DNA from: a virus
Strand: one strand, 5' to 3'
DNA length: 27,759 bases
Virus record (IMG/VR): IMGVR_UViG_3300009537_000138
Span: 1-27,759 of that record
Of the stretch, positions 12,904 through 20,693 are shown in pieces. Within the stretch, counting starts at the first letter, position 1. Each line of letters begins with the position of its first letter. The notes under the pieces were generated by a model, which was not told the origin of the DNA, did not search any database, and worked only from the letters and a program-made list of their open reading frames with translations. A program made the translations under genes and the position numbers.

Positions 12904-13449
12904 ATAAAACTCGCACTTTCACCAGGACATCACAGATTCGCTAAAGGGGCGGTGAACCACCGCTTCAGAAAAAACGAGCATGACCTTGCGATCAGCGTGA
13001 ATGAATTTGTGGGTATATATCTGAGCGGCTCCCACATCGAAATGCGTAACATTGACCCGGGCAGACTGGAGAGTAAGGTCAAACAGATCAATCTGATTAA
13101 AGCGGATCTTGCTGTGGAAACGCATTTTAATTCCTCTGAGAACCCGCATGCTTCAGGGTTTGAGGTGCTCTATTACCCGGGGTCTGAGGATGGAAAAATT
13201 CTGGCACAGTGTCTCCTTCAGTCGTTCCACGAGTATCTTCCCTTTCGAAATCGAGGTGTCAAAGAGAGAGCGGATCTGCTTTTTCTGTCTTCTACCGGTT
13301 GTCCGGCGGTGATCATAGAGCCGTTTTTTATTTCTAACGATTCCGAAATGATGTTTCTGGAAAATTATCCGAGGGGCAAGGAGGTTCTGGCCCTGGCTGT
13401 GAGTCAGGGGATCAGAGCCTACACCGTCATAAAAAAGGAGGCGGCATGA
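12904..13449 (+). CDS. N-acetylmuramoyl-L-alanine amidase (endolysin), apparent ATA start
   Basis: Amidase_3 family; 181 aa if started at ATA 12904. Zinc ligands H9 (LALSPGHH), E25 (NEHDLA), H74 (VETHFNSSE) and catalytic E139 (VIIEPFFISN) are all visible. The first normal start, GTG 12952, would delete the GHH motif and its zinc ligand. The in-frame stop TAA 12871 excludes a start further upstream, and no ATG, GTG or TTG lies between. The peptide (x)KLALSPGHH matches the usual MKIALDPGHG start, so ATA probably replaced ATG. It cleaves peptidoglycan at the amide bond for host lysis and is first in the late operon before the holin-like gene. AGGGAGGAG lies 12-14 nt upstream. Confidence 0.8.
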   Translation: MKLALSPGHHRFAKGAVNHRFRKNEHDLAISVNEFVGIYLSGSHIEMRNIDPGRLESKVKQINLIKADLAVETHFNSSENPHASGFEVLYYPGSEDGKILAQCLLQSFHEYLPFRNRGVKERADLLFLSSTGCPAVIIEPFFISNDSEMMFLENYPRGKEVLALAVSQGIRAYTVIKKEAA

Positions 13450-13865
13450 AAGGAATAGCCAAGGTTGTTGCGGCGAGTGTGGCGGGGATAGGAGATGCGG
13501 CGATCAAGTTGCGGTCCGCCTTCACCGGCGACATCCCTCCGGACAAAAAGGCCGAGGTTGAACGGCTGCTTTTGCAAATAGAATCGGAGGCGCTCCGGAC
13601 CCGTGCGGACGTGGTTGTGGCCGAGGCAAAGTCCAGCGGCTGGCTGACGCACTCATGGCGGCCGATCACTATGCTGACCTTTGTTTTTATCATCGCCTGG
13701 AACTATATCTTCGGGCCGATCATCTCTGCCATGTTTGGGGTGGAGGTGACGCTGCCGATCCCTTCGGACATGTGGGATCTTCTGAAACTCGGCCTCGGCG
13801 GTTATGTGCTCGGCAGATCAGGGGAAAAGATTGTGTCTGCGTACAAGGAAGGCGGCGCCTCTTGA
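13446..13865 (+). CDS. holin of the GTA/3TM type
   Basis: 139 aa. An N-terminal amphipathic region contains a proline break, then a long helix (~33-62) ends in AEAKSSGWLTHSWRPITMLT. One or two membrane segments follow (~73-97, MLTFVFIIAWNYIFGPIISA), then a Gly-rich segment (~113-124, LKLGLGGYVLGRSG). The SWLxxxWRP motif followed by N-Y is characteristic of the family. It would release the amidase across the inner membrane. ATG 13446 overlaps the amidase end by 4 bp. Confidence 0.8.
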   Translation: MKGIAKVVAASVAGIGDAAIKLRSAFTGDIPPDKKAEVERLLLQIESEALRTRADVVVAEAKSSGWLTHSWRPITMLTFVFIIAWNYIFGPIISAMFGVEVTLPIPSDMWDLLKLGLGGYVLGRSGEKIVSAYKEGGAS

Positions 13866-14233
13866 ATTCGGGCGCCGTGGAAATATTGAACCAGGCCCCG
13901 GTCTGGTTCCTGATAGTCACGCTCATTTTCGGGATGGTCTTGATTGCCGTCCTGTTCGGTATCGTGATTTATCTCTTGAAGGATTTGAAAGCACGATTCG
14001 AAAAGGACATCCATGACGAATCGCTGGCCAGAGAAAAGCTGTCAGAGGGGTGCGAGAGGTGTCGGAGCGATCTGCCGAAGACCTATGTGTTCCGGGACGA
14101 CTTCATCCGGGAGATCGCCCTTCTCGGCAGGAAGATCGAGCTGACCTTCGCTGAGGTGAAGGACCTTCGGGAAGAATTTACCGGGTTTATCAAAATTTAC
14201 GGAAAGGGGCAGGCCAATGACGCTGGATCTTGA
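13862..14233 (+). CDS. Mu gp25-like membrane/coiled-coil protein
   Basis: 123 aa from TTG 13862, which overlaps the holin stop (TTGA) and has AAGGAAGG about 9 nt upstream; GTG 13877 is an alternative. One membrane segment (~16-39, VWFLIVTLIFGMVLIAVLFG) is followed by a charged helix and C-x2-C (CERC). A C-terminal helical part follows (RDDFIREIALLGRKIELTFA). Its position between holin and gp26/27-like genes fits DUF2730-type gp25 proteins. It might also act as a spanin-like lysis protein; neither is certain. Confidence 0.6.
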   Translation: MNSGAVEILNQAPVWFLIVTLIFGMVLIAVLFGIVIYLLKDLKARFEKDIHDESLAREKLSEGCERCRSDLPKTYVFRDDFIREIALLGRKIELTFAEVKDLREEFTGFIKIYGKGQANDAGS

Positions 14234-14516
14234 GGGCACTGGACGCAGGATTATCCGAGGAGAGATCCTGAAAATTTTAAAAATCTCTTTTCCGGACGGG
14301 GTATCGAACAAACTGCTCCGGTCAACACTGGGGAGGATGGAGTTTGAAGAGAGCCGGGGAATACTGCGGGGCCACTGCCAGTACCTGAAAGCGAAAGGCT
14401 ATCTCGCTCTACGAGACGTAAATATGGGGTCCGTGAGCTATATCTGCACGATCACGCCCAAAGGGATCGACCTTTTGGAGCAGACCATCGATTCCGATCC
14501 GGGGGTGGAAATCTGA
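14217..14516 (+). CDS. Mu gp26-like winged-helix protein
   Basis: 99 aa. Begins IIRGEILKILKISFPDGVSN, then LLRSTLGRMEFEESRGILRG, and ends with a wing-like hairpin (SYICTITPKGIDLLEQTI). This is a winged-helix layout found in the small gp26 proteins before the terminase of Mu-like phages. The start overlaps the previous gene by 17 bp and its stop overlaps the next start (TGATG). It may help packaging recognition or be regulatory; function unproven. Confidence 0.7.
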   Translation: MTLDLEGTGRRIIRGEILKILKISFPDGVSNKLLRSTLGRMEFEESRGILRGHCQYLKAKGYLALRDVNMGSVSYICTITPKGIDLLEQTIDSDPGVEI

Positions 14517-15061
14517 TGCGGAACCGGGCGCACTCCAAAATTTCTCAACTGCCAAACGAGGTGAGGGAGGCTGTGGACGATCTTCTGGTTTCCGGCGTGA
14601 CCTATGAGCAGATCACGGCGAATCTCAGGGAGATGGGACACAAGATATCCAGGGCGGCGGTCGGACGCTATGGCAAGGATTTTCATTCCAGGCTGGAAAA
14701 GCTGAAGCTCGTCCGGGCACAGGCGCGGGCCGTGACGGCCCAGACCGAGGGCGAAGGTCTGGAGCTGGAGGAGGCGTCAAGCCAGATCCTGCTTCAGTAT
14801 TTGATGGAGTTTCTTCTGGATGCCGAGGTCAAGGATGATTCCGGCGAATTGAATACAGATCTGGTGGCGGCCCTCCCTAAATTCATGTCCGCCGTGGCCA
14901 AGATCCAAAAGTCCGGCGTGGCCAGGGAGGCGTTCAAATCCGACATGAGAAAACGGATACAGTCGGCAGCCCAGAGTGTGGTGGACGACATCAAGACCGA
15001 AGGGCTGAGCGACGAAGCGGTCGAGCGGATCCGCAGGAAGATCCTGGGGGTGGCAGCATGA
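14516..15061 (+). CDS. gp27-like small terminase (DUF3486)
   Basis: 181 aa. N-terminal HTH: LPNEVREAVDDLLVSGVTYE then QITANLREMGHKISRAAVGR (~11-52), the DUF3486 signature. The remainder is helical with an AAQSVVDDIKTEGLSDEAVE segment typical of the family's end. It is believed to be the DNA-recognition subunit of the packaging motor, partner of the gp28-like ATPase that follows with a 4-bp ATGA overlap. Mu gp27 is of similar length. Confidence 0.88.
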   Translation: MRNRAHSKISQLPNEVREAVDDLLVSGVTYEQITANLREMGHKISRAAVGRYGKDFHSRLEKLKLVRAQARAVTAQTEGEGLELEEASSQILLQYLMEFLLDAEVKDDSGELNTDLVAALPKFMSAVAKIQKSGVAREAFKSDMRKRIQSAAQSVVDDIKTEGLSDEAVERIRRKILGVAA

Positions 15062-16539
15062 CGGTGACGGTGGAGACCAAGACAATACCGGCGGTCCTTT
15101 TGCCGTATCAGCAGACGTGGGTCTCAGACCAGGCACAGGTCAAGCTTTGGGAAAAATCCCGGCGCATCGGGGCCTCGTGGACGGAAGCGGCATCAAAAGC
15201 CCTGACCGCTTCCGCTCAGAATGGCCGGGACGGGTGGTATATCGGCTATTCCAAAGACATGGCCGAAGAATTTATCGGTGATGTCGCTTTTTGGGCCAGG
15301 AACTACAACCTGGCAGCGGCCGAGATGGAAGAGATTGCCATTGATGACGAAGGACGCGACATCCAGGCCTTCCGGATCCGGTTCGCTTCAGGGTTTAAAG
15401 TCACGGCTCTTTCCTCCCGGCCCCGGAACCTTCGCGGTAAGCAGGGCGACATAACCATTGATGAGGCTGCGTTCCATGATGATCTCCCTGGGCTCCTGAA
15501 GGCGGCCATGGCGCTTTTGATGTGGGGCGGCCGGGTGGTCGTTATTTCCACCCACAACGGCGATGACAACCCCTTCAACGAACTGGTGAAAGATATACGG
15601 GGCGGGAAGAAGCCCTATTCGCTCCATCGGACCACTCTGGACGACGCACTTGAAGCCGGGCTCTACAAGCGGATCTGCCTCAAGCTCGGGAAAGACTGGA
15701 GTTCTTCCGGCGAGGCCAAGTGGCGCCAGGATCTGATCAACACTTATGGTGACGATGCAGACGAAGAACTCTTTGTGATCCCGAGCAAAGGCTCTGGAAC
15801 ATATCTCACGCGGGCCTTGATCGAGGGGATTATGAGTCCATCACTCCCTGTCCTGCGGTGGACGGCGCCGGCAGGTTTTGTCGAGTGGCCTGAACAGATC
15901 CGGGAAGCGACCGTCAACGACTGGTGCGAAGAAACCCTTCTCCCACTGCTGATCAATCTGGATCCGAATCTCAACAGCTTTTTCGGTGAGGACTTCGGGC
16001 GGACCGGAGACCTGACCGTAATCAAGCCACTGATTGAACATGCGGACCTGACGCTCGTTGCACCCTTTATTGTGGAGTTGAGAGACGTCCCGTTTCAACA
16101 GCAGAAGCAAATCCTTTTTTACATCATCGACCGGCTGCCACGATTTTCTCACGGAGCCATGGACGCCAGAGGAAACGGCCAATACCTGGCCGAGGTGGCC
16201 ATGCAGAGATACGGCGCCAATCGCATCGAGCAGGTCATGCTGACCGTGGGCTGGTATCGGGACAATATGCCGAAGTATAAGACCCGGTTCGAAGACAAAA
16301 CCATGCTGATCCCAAAGGACGCCGACATCCTGGCGGACAATCGGGCCATTAAGGTAAACAAGGGTGTGGCCCAGATCCCGGACAATGCCAGGACAAAAGG
16401 AGTGGACGGAAAACAGCGGCACGGTGACGGTGCGATAGCCGGGGCGCTTGCGGTCTATGCAACGACGCTTGATCCTTACCAGGCGCCTGAATACGAAACC
16501 GTGACAGCAGGACGATTTGAGAAGCGAGGGGTTTATTAG
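15058..16539 (+). CDS. gp28-like terminase large subunit
   Basis: 493 aa. ATPase: Walker A-like KSRRIGAS (33-40) and Walker B ITIDEAAF (132-139), with a coupling motif around VVVISTHN (160-167). The nuclease domain has acidic residues D312 (GEDFGRTGD), D369 (GAMDARGNG) and D457 (RHGDGAIAG). These are the three acidic positions of the RNase H-like terminase nuclease. It drives headful packaging of phage DNA with flanking host DNA. The upstream ATGA overlap couples it with the small subunit. A G-rich repeat spacer follows. Confidence 0.93.
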   Translation: MTVTVETKTIPAVLLPYQQTWVSDQAQVKLWEKSRRIGASWTEAASKALTASAQNGRDGWYIGYSKDMAEEFIGDVAFWARNYNLAAAEMEEIAIDDEGRDIQAFRIRFASGFKVTALSSRPRNLRGKQGDITIDEAAFHDDLPGLLKAAMALLMWGGRVVVISTHNGDDNPFNELVKDIRGGKKPYSLHRTTLDDALEAGLYKRICLKLGKDWSSSGEAKWRQDLINTYGDDADEELFVIPSKGSGTYLTRALIEGIMSPSLPVLRWTAPAGFVEWPEQIREATVNDWCEETLLPLLINLDPNLNSFFGEDFGRTGDLTVIKPLIEHADLTLVAPFIVELRDVPFQQQKQILFYIIDRLPRFSHGAMDARGNGQYLAEVAMQRYGANRIEQVMLTVGWYRDNMPKYKTRFEDKTMLIPKDADILADNRAIKVNKGVAQIPDNARTKGVDGKQRHGDGAIAGALAVYATTLDPYQAPEYETVTAGRFEKRGVY

Positions 16540-16542
16540 TTT

Positions 16543-16590
16543 GCAGGGATCAGGGGACAGGGGTCAGCAAGACCCGGCAACAGGGACCGA
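16543..16590. repeat. CAGGGATCAGGGGACAGGGG-type repeat in spacer
   Basis: Fills the spacer between terminase stop and portal start and ends in CAGGGACCGA just before ATG 16594. It replaces a normal ribosome site. It belongs to the same G-rich family as 7307-7341 and 11634-11665. Confidence 0.7.
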
Positions 16591-16593
16591 ATT

Positions 16594-18192
16594 ATGGTTT
16601 TAGATCAGTTTGGCAGAGAGGTAAAAACAACACAGCGGCCCGAAACCCGGGAAGTCGCCGCCGTGGCCGTGCGGGACCGGTTCTCCATGTACCCGGCCGA
16701 CGGGCTGACCCCGGCAAAACTTGCATCTATTTTCAAGGAGGCTGACGGCGGCGAGGTATATCGCCAGGCCGAACTGTTTGAGGCTATGGAGGAGAGGGAC
16801 ACGCACCTCTCCTCCGTGCTGGGCACCCGGAAAGGCGCCGTAACCGGGCTGGACTATGAGGTGGTCCCCTATTCCGACTCGGCGGAGGATAAAAAGATCT
16901 CCGAGTTCTGCGGGGACGTGATCTACAACCTCGATTCCTTTGAGGAGATGCTGCTTGACCTGCTCGATGCGCTCGGCAAGGGGTTTGCCTGCTCGGAAAT
17001 TGCGTGGGACGTGACGAAGTCAGAGGCCGTGATCACCGGGCTTGAGTGGGTGCACCAGAAACGGTTTACTTTTATGCAGCAGGGGGCCAACGCCTGGGAG
17101 AAGCTCTCCCGTGCTCCAAAGGTACTGACTGAGGACAACCCCGCCATGGGTGAGGAACTGCCGCCCTGGAAATTCGTTTACCACCGGCACAAGGCCCGAT
17201 CCGGGTACGACACCCGCGCCGGGATCCTCCGGGTCGCCTCCTGGATGTATCTCTTTAAAAATTATGGCATCAAGGACTGGCTGACCTTCTCGGAGGTTTA
17301 TGGCATGCCGCTCAGGGTCGGGAAATACGATCCGAACGCCTCGAAGGAAGACAAGAAGGCGCTTAAAACGGCGATCCAGTCTCTCGGGTCCGATGCGGCA
17401 GGGATTATATCCAAGTCCACGGAAATAGAATTTATCGAGTCCTCAAAAACAGGCAAAGATCCCTATGAGGTCCTGGCCAACTGGTGTGACCGGCAGATGT
17501 CCAAGGCCGTTCTGGGACAGACCCTGACCACCGAGGTCGGAGACAAAGGGAGCTATGCGGCCAGCCAGACGCATGACGGCGTGAGGTTTGACCTTAAAAA
17601 GTCCGACGCTGAGGCCCTGTCCCGAACCCTCCGGGGACAGATGCTCCGTCCGCTTGTGGGATTCAACTACGGGTGGGACAAACCGCTGCCGTGGTTTAAA
17701 TTCAAATACAAAAAATCGGAAGATCTGGTCCAGCTCTCAACTGTTTATACGAACGTCCAGGGCATGGGATTTCCCGTGACTCAGGAACACATATCTGAAA
17801 GATTCGATATTCCACTGCCTCAGAAAACCGAGACCATATTGAGCCCTCCGGTAGTCCGCGGGCCAACGGGTTTCTCCGCTCCACCCATGAAATGGCTTCC
17901 GCTGTCCGCTCCGGAGGAGACCCCTGATATCACGGACGAAGAGGCGCTGGCGGATGAGGCACTCCGGATGGCAGAGGCGTCGTATAAAAAGATGCTCGGT
18001 CCGGTCCGGGAAATTGTGGACCAGGCCTCAAGTCTGGAAGAGGCGCGGGACAAACTGATGGATATACAGAAGGAGATGGACCCGGGAGAGTTTCAGGAAA
18101 TTCTTGCGCAGGCCATGTTTGTCGTCGCCGTGAAAGGGAGGATGGATGTGGAACAGACTTCACCGCAGAGGCGCAGAGGACGCAAAGAATAA
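16594..18192 (+). CDS. gp29-like portal protein (DUF935)
   Basis: 532 aa, close to Mu gp29 (about 510). The DUF935 pattern is visible: PADGLTPAKLASIFKEADGG, DTHLSSVLGTRKGAVTGLDY, then GFACSEIAWD and the DUF935 central W-rich regions. It forms the dodecameric vertex ring for DNA entry and head-tail joining. The last ~12 residues (TSPQRRRGRKE) are encoded by a CACCGCAGAGG repeat that also provides the stop. The ribosome site is weak because the upstream spacer is repeat sequence. Confidence 0.93.
   Translation: MVLDQFGREVKTTQRPETREVAAVAVRDRFSMYPADGLTPAKLASIFKEADGGEVYRQAELFEAMEERDTHLSSVLGTRKGAVTGLDYEVVPYSDSAEDKKISEFCGDVIYNLDSFEEMLLDLLDALGKGFACSEIAWDVTKSEAVITGLEWVHQKRFTFMQQGANAWEKLSRAPKVLTEDNPAMGEELPPWKFVYHRHKARSGYDTRAGILRVASWMYLFKNYGIKDWLTFSEVYGMPLRVGKYDPNASKEDKKALKTAIQSLGSDAAGIISKSTEIEFIESSKTGKDPYEVLANWCDRQMSKAVLGQTLTTEVGDKGSYAASQTHDGVRFDLKKSDAEALSRTLRGQMLRPLVGFNYGWDKPLPWFKFKYKKSEDLVQLSTVYTNVQGMGFPVTQEHISERFDIPLPQKTETILSPPVVRGPTGFSAPPMKWLPLSAPEETPDITDEEALADEALRMAEASYKKMLGPVREIVDQASSLEEARDKLMDIQKEMDPGEFQEILAQAMFVVAVKGRMDVEQTSPQRRRGRKE
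18159..18189. repeat. CACCGCAGAGGCGCAGAGG repeat, copy 3
   Basis: Lies within the last codons of the portal gene, encoding TSPQRRRGRKE and running to the stop. Compare 10774-10800, where another member encodes ASPQRSQRKR in the same reading frame. Confidence 0.8.
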
Positions 18193-18203
18193 CAGGCTAA
18201 AAA

Positions 18204-18926
18204 ATGAAACAGAAAATCAAAGCTGAATACAGACCTCTTCCGCCGGCAGAGGCGATCGCCTTTTTTGAGTCGAAGGGGTACCACATTACTTTCGACTGGT
18301 ATGAAATGTGGCAGGAAGCCCATGACCGGGCCTTCACAGTTGCCAAGGCGATGCGGCAGGACATCCTGGAAGACATCCGGGCGGAAGTAAACAAGGCAAT
18401 TTCCGAGGGGACCACACTTTCCGAGTTCCGGGCAAACCTGGAACCGACCCTGCAGAGAAAAGGCTGGTGGGGCCGGAAGGTGATCGGAGATCGGGAGGTG
18501 CAATTAGGATCCCCGTATCGTCTCCGGACTATTTTCCAGACAAACGTCAACGTGGCCTACCAGGCCGGACGTTACAAACAGATGACGGATCCCGACGTTC
18601 TTTCGGCCCGTCCCTATTTTATGTACGACGCTGTGAATGATTCCCGGACCCGGCCTCAGCATCTGGGGTGGGACGGACTGGTCCTTCCTGCGGATGACCC
18701 TTTCTGGGATACGCACTACCCGCCGAACGGATGGGGGTGCCGGTGTTCCGTGGTTTCGGTGTCGCCGGAAGAGATGGAGGCCGAGGATCTCACAGTCAGC
18801 AGCAGACCGGGCAAAGAGACGTATGAATGGGTCAACCCGGCGACCGGCGTGGTGGAGGATGTGCCTGAAGGGATCGATCCCGGGTGGGCGTATAACCCGG
18901 GGAAAGACTTTGCAAAACTGAATTAG
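18204..18926 (+). CDS. F: F-like minor head protein (SPP1 gp7 family)
   Basis: 240 aa, shorter than Mu F (about 430). The conserved C-terminal region is complete: LRTIFQTNVNVAYQAGRYKQ, YDAVNDSRTRPQHLGWDGLV, then the THYPPNGWGCRCSV motif. In Mu F binds with the portal inside the head. ATG 18204 follows ACAGGCTAAAAA with no strong ribosome site, so coupling with the portal gene is likely. The N-terminus is compact (RPLPPAEAIAFFESKGYHIT), consistent with a reduced version rather than a truncation. Confidence 0.88.
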   Translation: MKQKIKAEYRPLPPAEAIAFFESKGYHITFDWYEMWQEAHDRAFTVAKAMRQDILEDIRAEVNKAISEGTTLSEFRANLEPTLQRKGWWGRKVIGDREVQLGSPYRLRTIFQTNVNVAYQAGRYKQMTDPDVLSARPYFMYDAVNDSRTRPQHLGWDGLVLPADDPFWDTHYPPNGWGCRCSVVSVSPEEMEAEDLTVSSRPGKETYEWVNPATGVVEDVPEGIDPGWAYNPGKDFAKLN

Positions 18927-19061
18927 GCCGAGGCCCTGAGAGGCCCTGTAAGCCGCGATCTCGGAAAAGGCGTGCAAGGGGACGCCTAAATTTCACTTAA
19001 CCCCTTAAGTGATGTAAATGCTTTCGTTTGAGGGGCATTCAGATAGGAGGCAAAGCCGATT
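18927..19061. promoter_or_regulatory. spacer with a tandem repeat and two hairpins
   Basis: GAGGCCCTGA is nearly duplicated at 18931-18950. AGGCGT (18968-18973) pairs with ACGCCT (18982-18987). TCACTTAA (18993-19000), loop CCCC, TTAAGTGA (19005-19012) is a perfect 8-bp stem. No T-run follows, so these are better candidates for RNA processing or protein binding than terminators. A GATAGGAGG ribosome site for I follows. Confidence 0.5.
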
Positions 19062-20087
19062 ATGAAGGACAAACTTAAACGGATCTGCACATTTATGGCA
19101 TTTGCCGGGGATCAGGATCACGCCCCGGAGCGATTCCTGCTTTTTAAACGGGGGCTGAATTATGCCGAAGGCGTAGGAGAGTTCCTGGTGGACGAGGAAT
19201 CCATGGATTCTGTCATCGCATATTTTAAATCACGGGACATTGACCTTGTGATCGATTACGAGCATCAGACCCTGTCCGGGGAAAAGGCCCCGGCCGCAGG
19301 CTGGATTAAGGCGTTCCACAAAACTCCGGAGGGGTTGGAGGCTGAAGTCGATTGGACCAGGCAGGGGACCGATTTCGTGGTCGCCAAGGAGTACCGTTAC
19401 TTTTCGCCGGTTGTCCTGATCAGCGAGAAAACAAAACGAGCCATGGCCATCCACAGCGTGGCCCTGACAAATACACCAAAGATGCGGGACCTGGAACCGC
19501 TGGTGGCAAAATTAACCGGGGGTGATCCCCACAAAAAAAAGGAGACAACAATGAATCTGTTAGAAGTTCTTGCAAAGATTGGTGAACTGCTCTCTCTGAA
19601 GCTTGAAGGCGACGAAGAGGCCCAGGTGCAGGCCGTGCTGAAATCGCTACCTGAAGCGCTCCAGACAAAGGGAAAAGAGGTAATGCCAGCCGATGTGCTG
19701 ACGGCCCTCAAGCTTGACGCCTCGGCCTCGACATCCGAAGTGGTCGGGACCATCCACGCCCTGGCGCAAAACAAGGATGCGGTGAGCCCGGAAGAGTTTC
19801 GGACAATGAAACAGAAGATCGCAGAGCGAGACAGGGATGATCTCGTCGCCATGGCCATGTCCCAGGGCAAGATCACCCCGGCACAAAAGGATTGGGCCGA
19901 CGAGTATGCCCTGAAAGATCCGGCAGGGTTCAAGGTCTATGTGGCCAAGGCAGCGGTCGTGGTGCCTCTTGACAAGATCAAAATCTCGGAAGAAGACAAA
20001 ACCGGGGCGATCGGAGAGCAGACCCTGGTAGTCGCAAAGATGATGGGGATCTCTAAAGAGACACTGGAGAAGTACGGCACGGCCTGA
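19062..20087 (+). CDS. I: I-like prohead protease with C-terminal scaffold part
   Basis: 341 aa, near Mu I (about 361). The N-terminal half has the family pattern: DIDLVIDYEHQTLSGEKAPA, AGWIKAFH, GTDFVVAKEYRYFSPVVLIS, then ALTNTPKMRDLEPL. These include the conserved DYEH and the S-P and ALTNxP blocks of Mu I. The C-terminal half is a helical scaffold. It processes and assembles the prohead. A strong internal ribosome site and ATG at 19551 give the Z scaffold, see separate entry. A CACCGCAGAGG repeat directly follows the stop. Confidence 0.92.
   Translation: MKDKLKRICTFMAFAGDQDHAPERFLLFKRGLNYAEGVGEFLVDEESMDSVIAYFKSRDIDLVIDYEHQTLSGEKAPAAGWIKAFHKTPEGLEAEVDWTRQGTDFVVAKEYRYFSPVVLISEKTKRAMAIHSVALTNTPKMRDLEPLVAKLTGGDPHKKKETTMNLLEVLAKIGELLSLKLEGDEEAQVQAVLKSLPEALQTKGKEVMPADVLTALKLDASASTSEVVGTIHALAQNKDAVSPEEFRTMKQKIAERDRDDLVAMAMSQGKITPAQKDWADEYALKDPAGFKVYVAKAAVVVPLDKIKISEEDKTGAIGEQTLVVAKMMGISKETLEKYGTA
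19551..20087 (+). CDS. Z: Z-like scaffold protein from an internal start
   Basis: 178 aa, in frame with the protease and sharing its stop. ATG 19551 is preceded by A8 then GGAGACAACA, a much better ribosome site than most in the window. Mu makes scaffold Z from within gene I in the same manner. It begins MNLLEVLAKIGELLSLKLEG, then helical scaffold. Inference rests on that parallel and on the visible site. Confidence 0.7.
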   Translation: MNLLEVLAKIGELLSLKLEGDEEAQVQAVLKSLPEALQTKGKEVMPADVLTALKLDASASTSEVVGTIHALAQNKDAVSPEEFRTMKQKIAERDRDDLVAMAMSQGKITPAQKDWADEYALKDPAGFKVYVAKAAVVVPLDKIKISEEDKTGAIGEQTLVVAKMMGISKETLEKYGTA

Positions 20088-20120
20088 TTCACCGCAGAGG
20101 CGCAGAGGACGCAGAGGAAA
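20088..20120. repeat. CACCGCAGAGGCGCAGAGG repeat, copy 4
   Basis: Starts at the base after the I/Z stop (TGA 20085-20087) and fills most of the spacer before the FN3 gene. Nearly identical to 18159-18189. Confidence 0.8.
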
Positions 20121-20147
20121 CCTTTTTAAGGAAGAAGGAGAAACATT

Positions 20148-20636
20148 ATGTTTAATCTATTTGGTCCGCTCAACCCGGCAGGCAGGAAGAAAAGGGATGT
20201 AATGTTGTGCTTGATTCTGCTGGCCTTATTTGTGGTGCCTGCTTTTGTAAATTCCGCAGGGGAGCCCGGGATACGCATTGCCTGGGATGAGACGACCACT
20301 GATTCGGACGGGTCACCCTGCACGGACCTGGCGGGATATAAGGTGCATTATAAGCAAGACACCCAGGGCGGACCTCCATATGCCGGGACCGGGCTGGACC
20401 AGGGAGACTCCCCTATTGCCGTTCCCTTGTCGTCGCTCTCCGATCCCGCAAACCCGGAGTTTTACCTTACGGGTGTTTCACCCGGAACGTACTATCTCGT
20501 CGTCACGGCCTATGATACGAGCGCCAACGAGAGCGGATTCAGTAACGAGGTTGGTGTACCAATTTTAAGCCTGGATGTAACGCCTCCGGCAAATCCCCAC
20601 AACGCAACGTCAGAAATTGTGGTGATTGTTCCGTAG
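20148..20636 (+). CDS. secreted fibronectin type III domain protein
   Basis: 162 aa; GAAGGAG precedes ATG 20148. Residues ~17-37 form a Sec-type signal core (VMLCLILLALFVVPAFVNSA) after a basic n-region (GRKKRD); an internal M19 start is also possible. Residues ~42-138 are an FN3 domain (IRIAWDETTTDSD..., GYKVHY, LTGVSPGTYYLVVTAYDTSA, SGFSNEV). FN3 domains bind surfaces or polysaccharides. It lies between the scaffold and a head decoration gene, so it could be a surface adhesin, decoration or a cargo gene. A signal peptide points to export from the lysogen or lysing cell rather than to ordinary virion assembly. It ends in a terminator-like hairpin. Confidence 0.8.
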   Translation: MFNLFGPLNPAGRKKRDVMLCLILLALFVVPAFVNSAGEPGIRIAWDETTTDSDGSPCTDLAGYKVHYKQDTQGGPPYAGTGLDQGDSPIAVPLSSLSDPANPEFYLTGVSPGTYYLVVTAYDTSANESGFSNEVGVPILSLDVTPPANPHNATSEIVVIVP

Positions 20637-20676
20637 CGGCGATTATTCCGCTACGGAGAGACCATTTTTAATATTT
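20630..20676 (+). terminator. terminator-like hairpin at the FN3 gene end
   Basis: TCCGTAGCGG (20630-20639), loop CGATTATT, CCGCTACGGA (20648-20657): a perfect 10-bp stem. Five to seven bases later comes ATTTTTAATATTTT. The FN3 stop TAG (20634-20636) is in the stem. Probably partial termination, with read-through to head genes. Confidence 0.55.
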
Positions 20677-20693
20677 TATAAAAGGAGAACAAC

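Noticed and set aside
12839-12945. 34-codon ATG frame before the amidase
   Set aside because: Arg/Thr/Ser-rich, in a different frame from the amidase, stops before it, and lies on the hairpin region; it only hides the true amidase start.
12952-13449. GTG 12952 as amidase start
   Set aside because: It would drop the conserved GHH zinc ligand and about 16 family-like residues that are encoded just upstream in the same frame.
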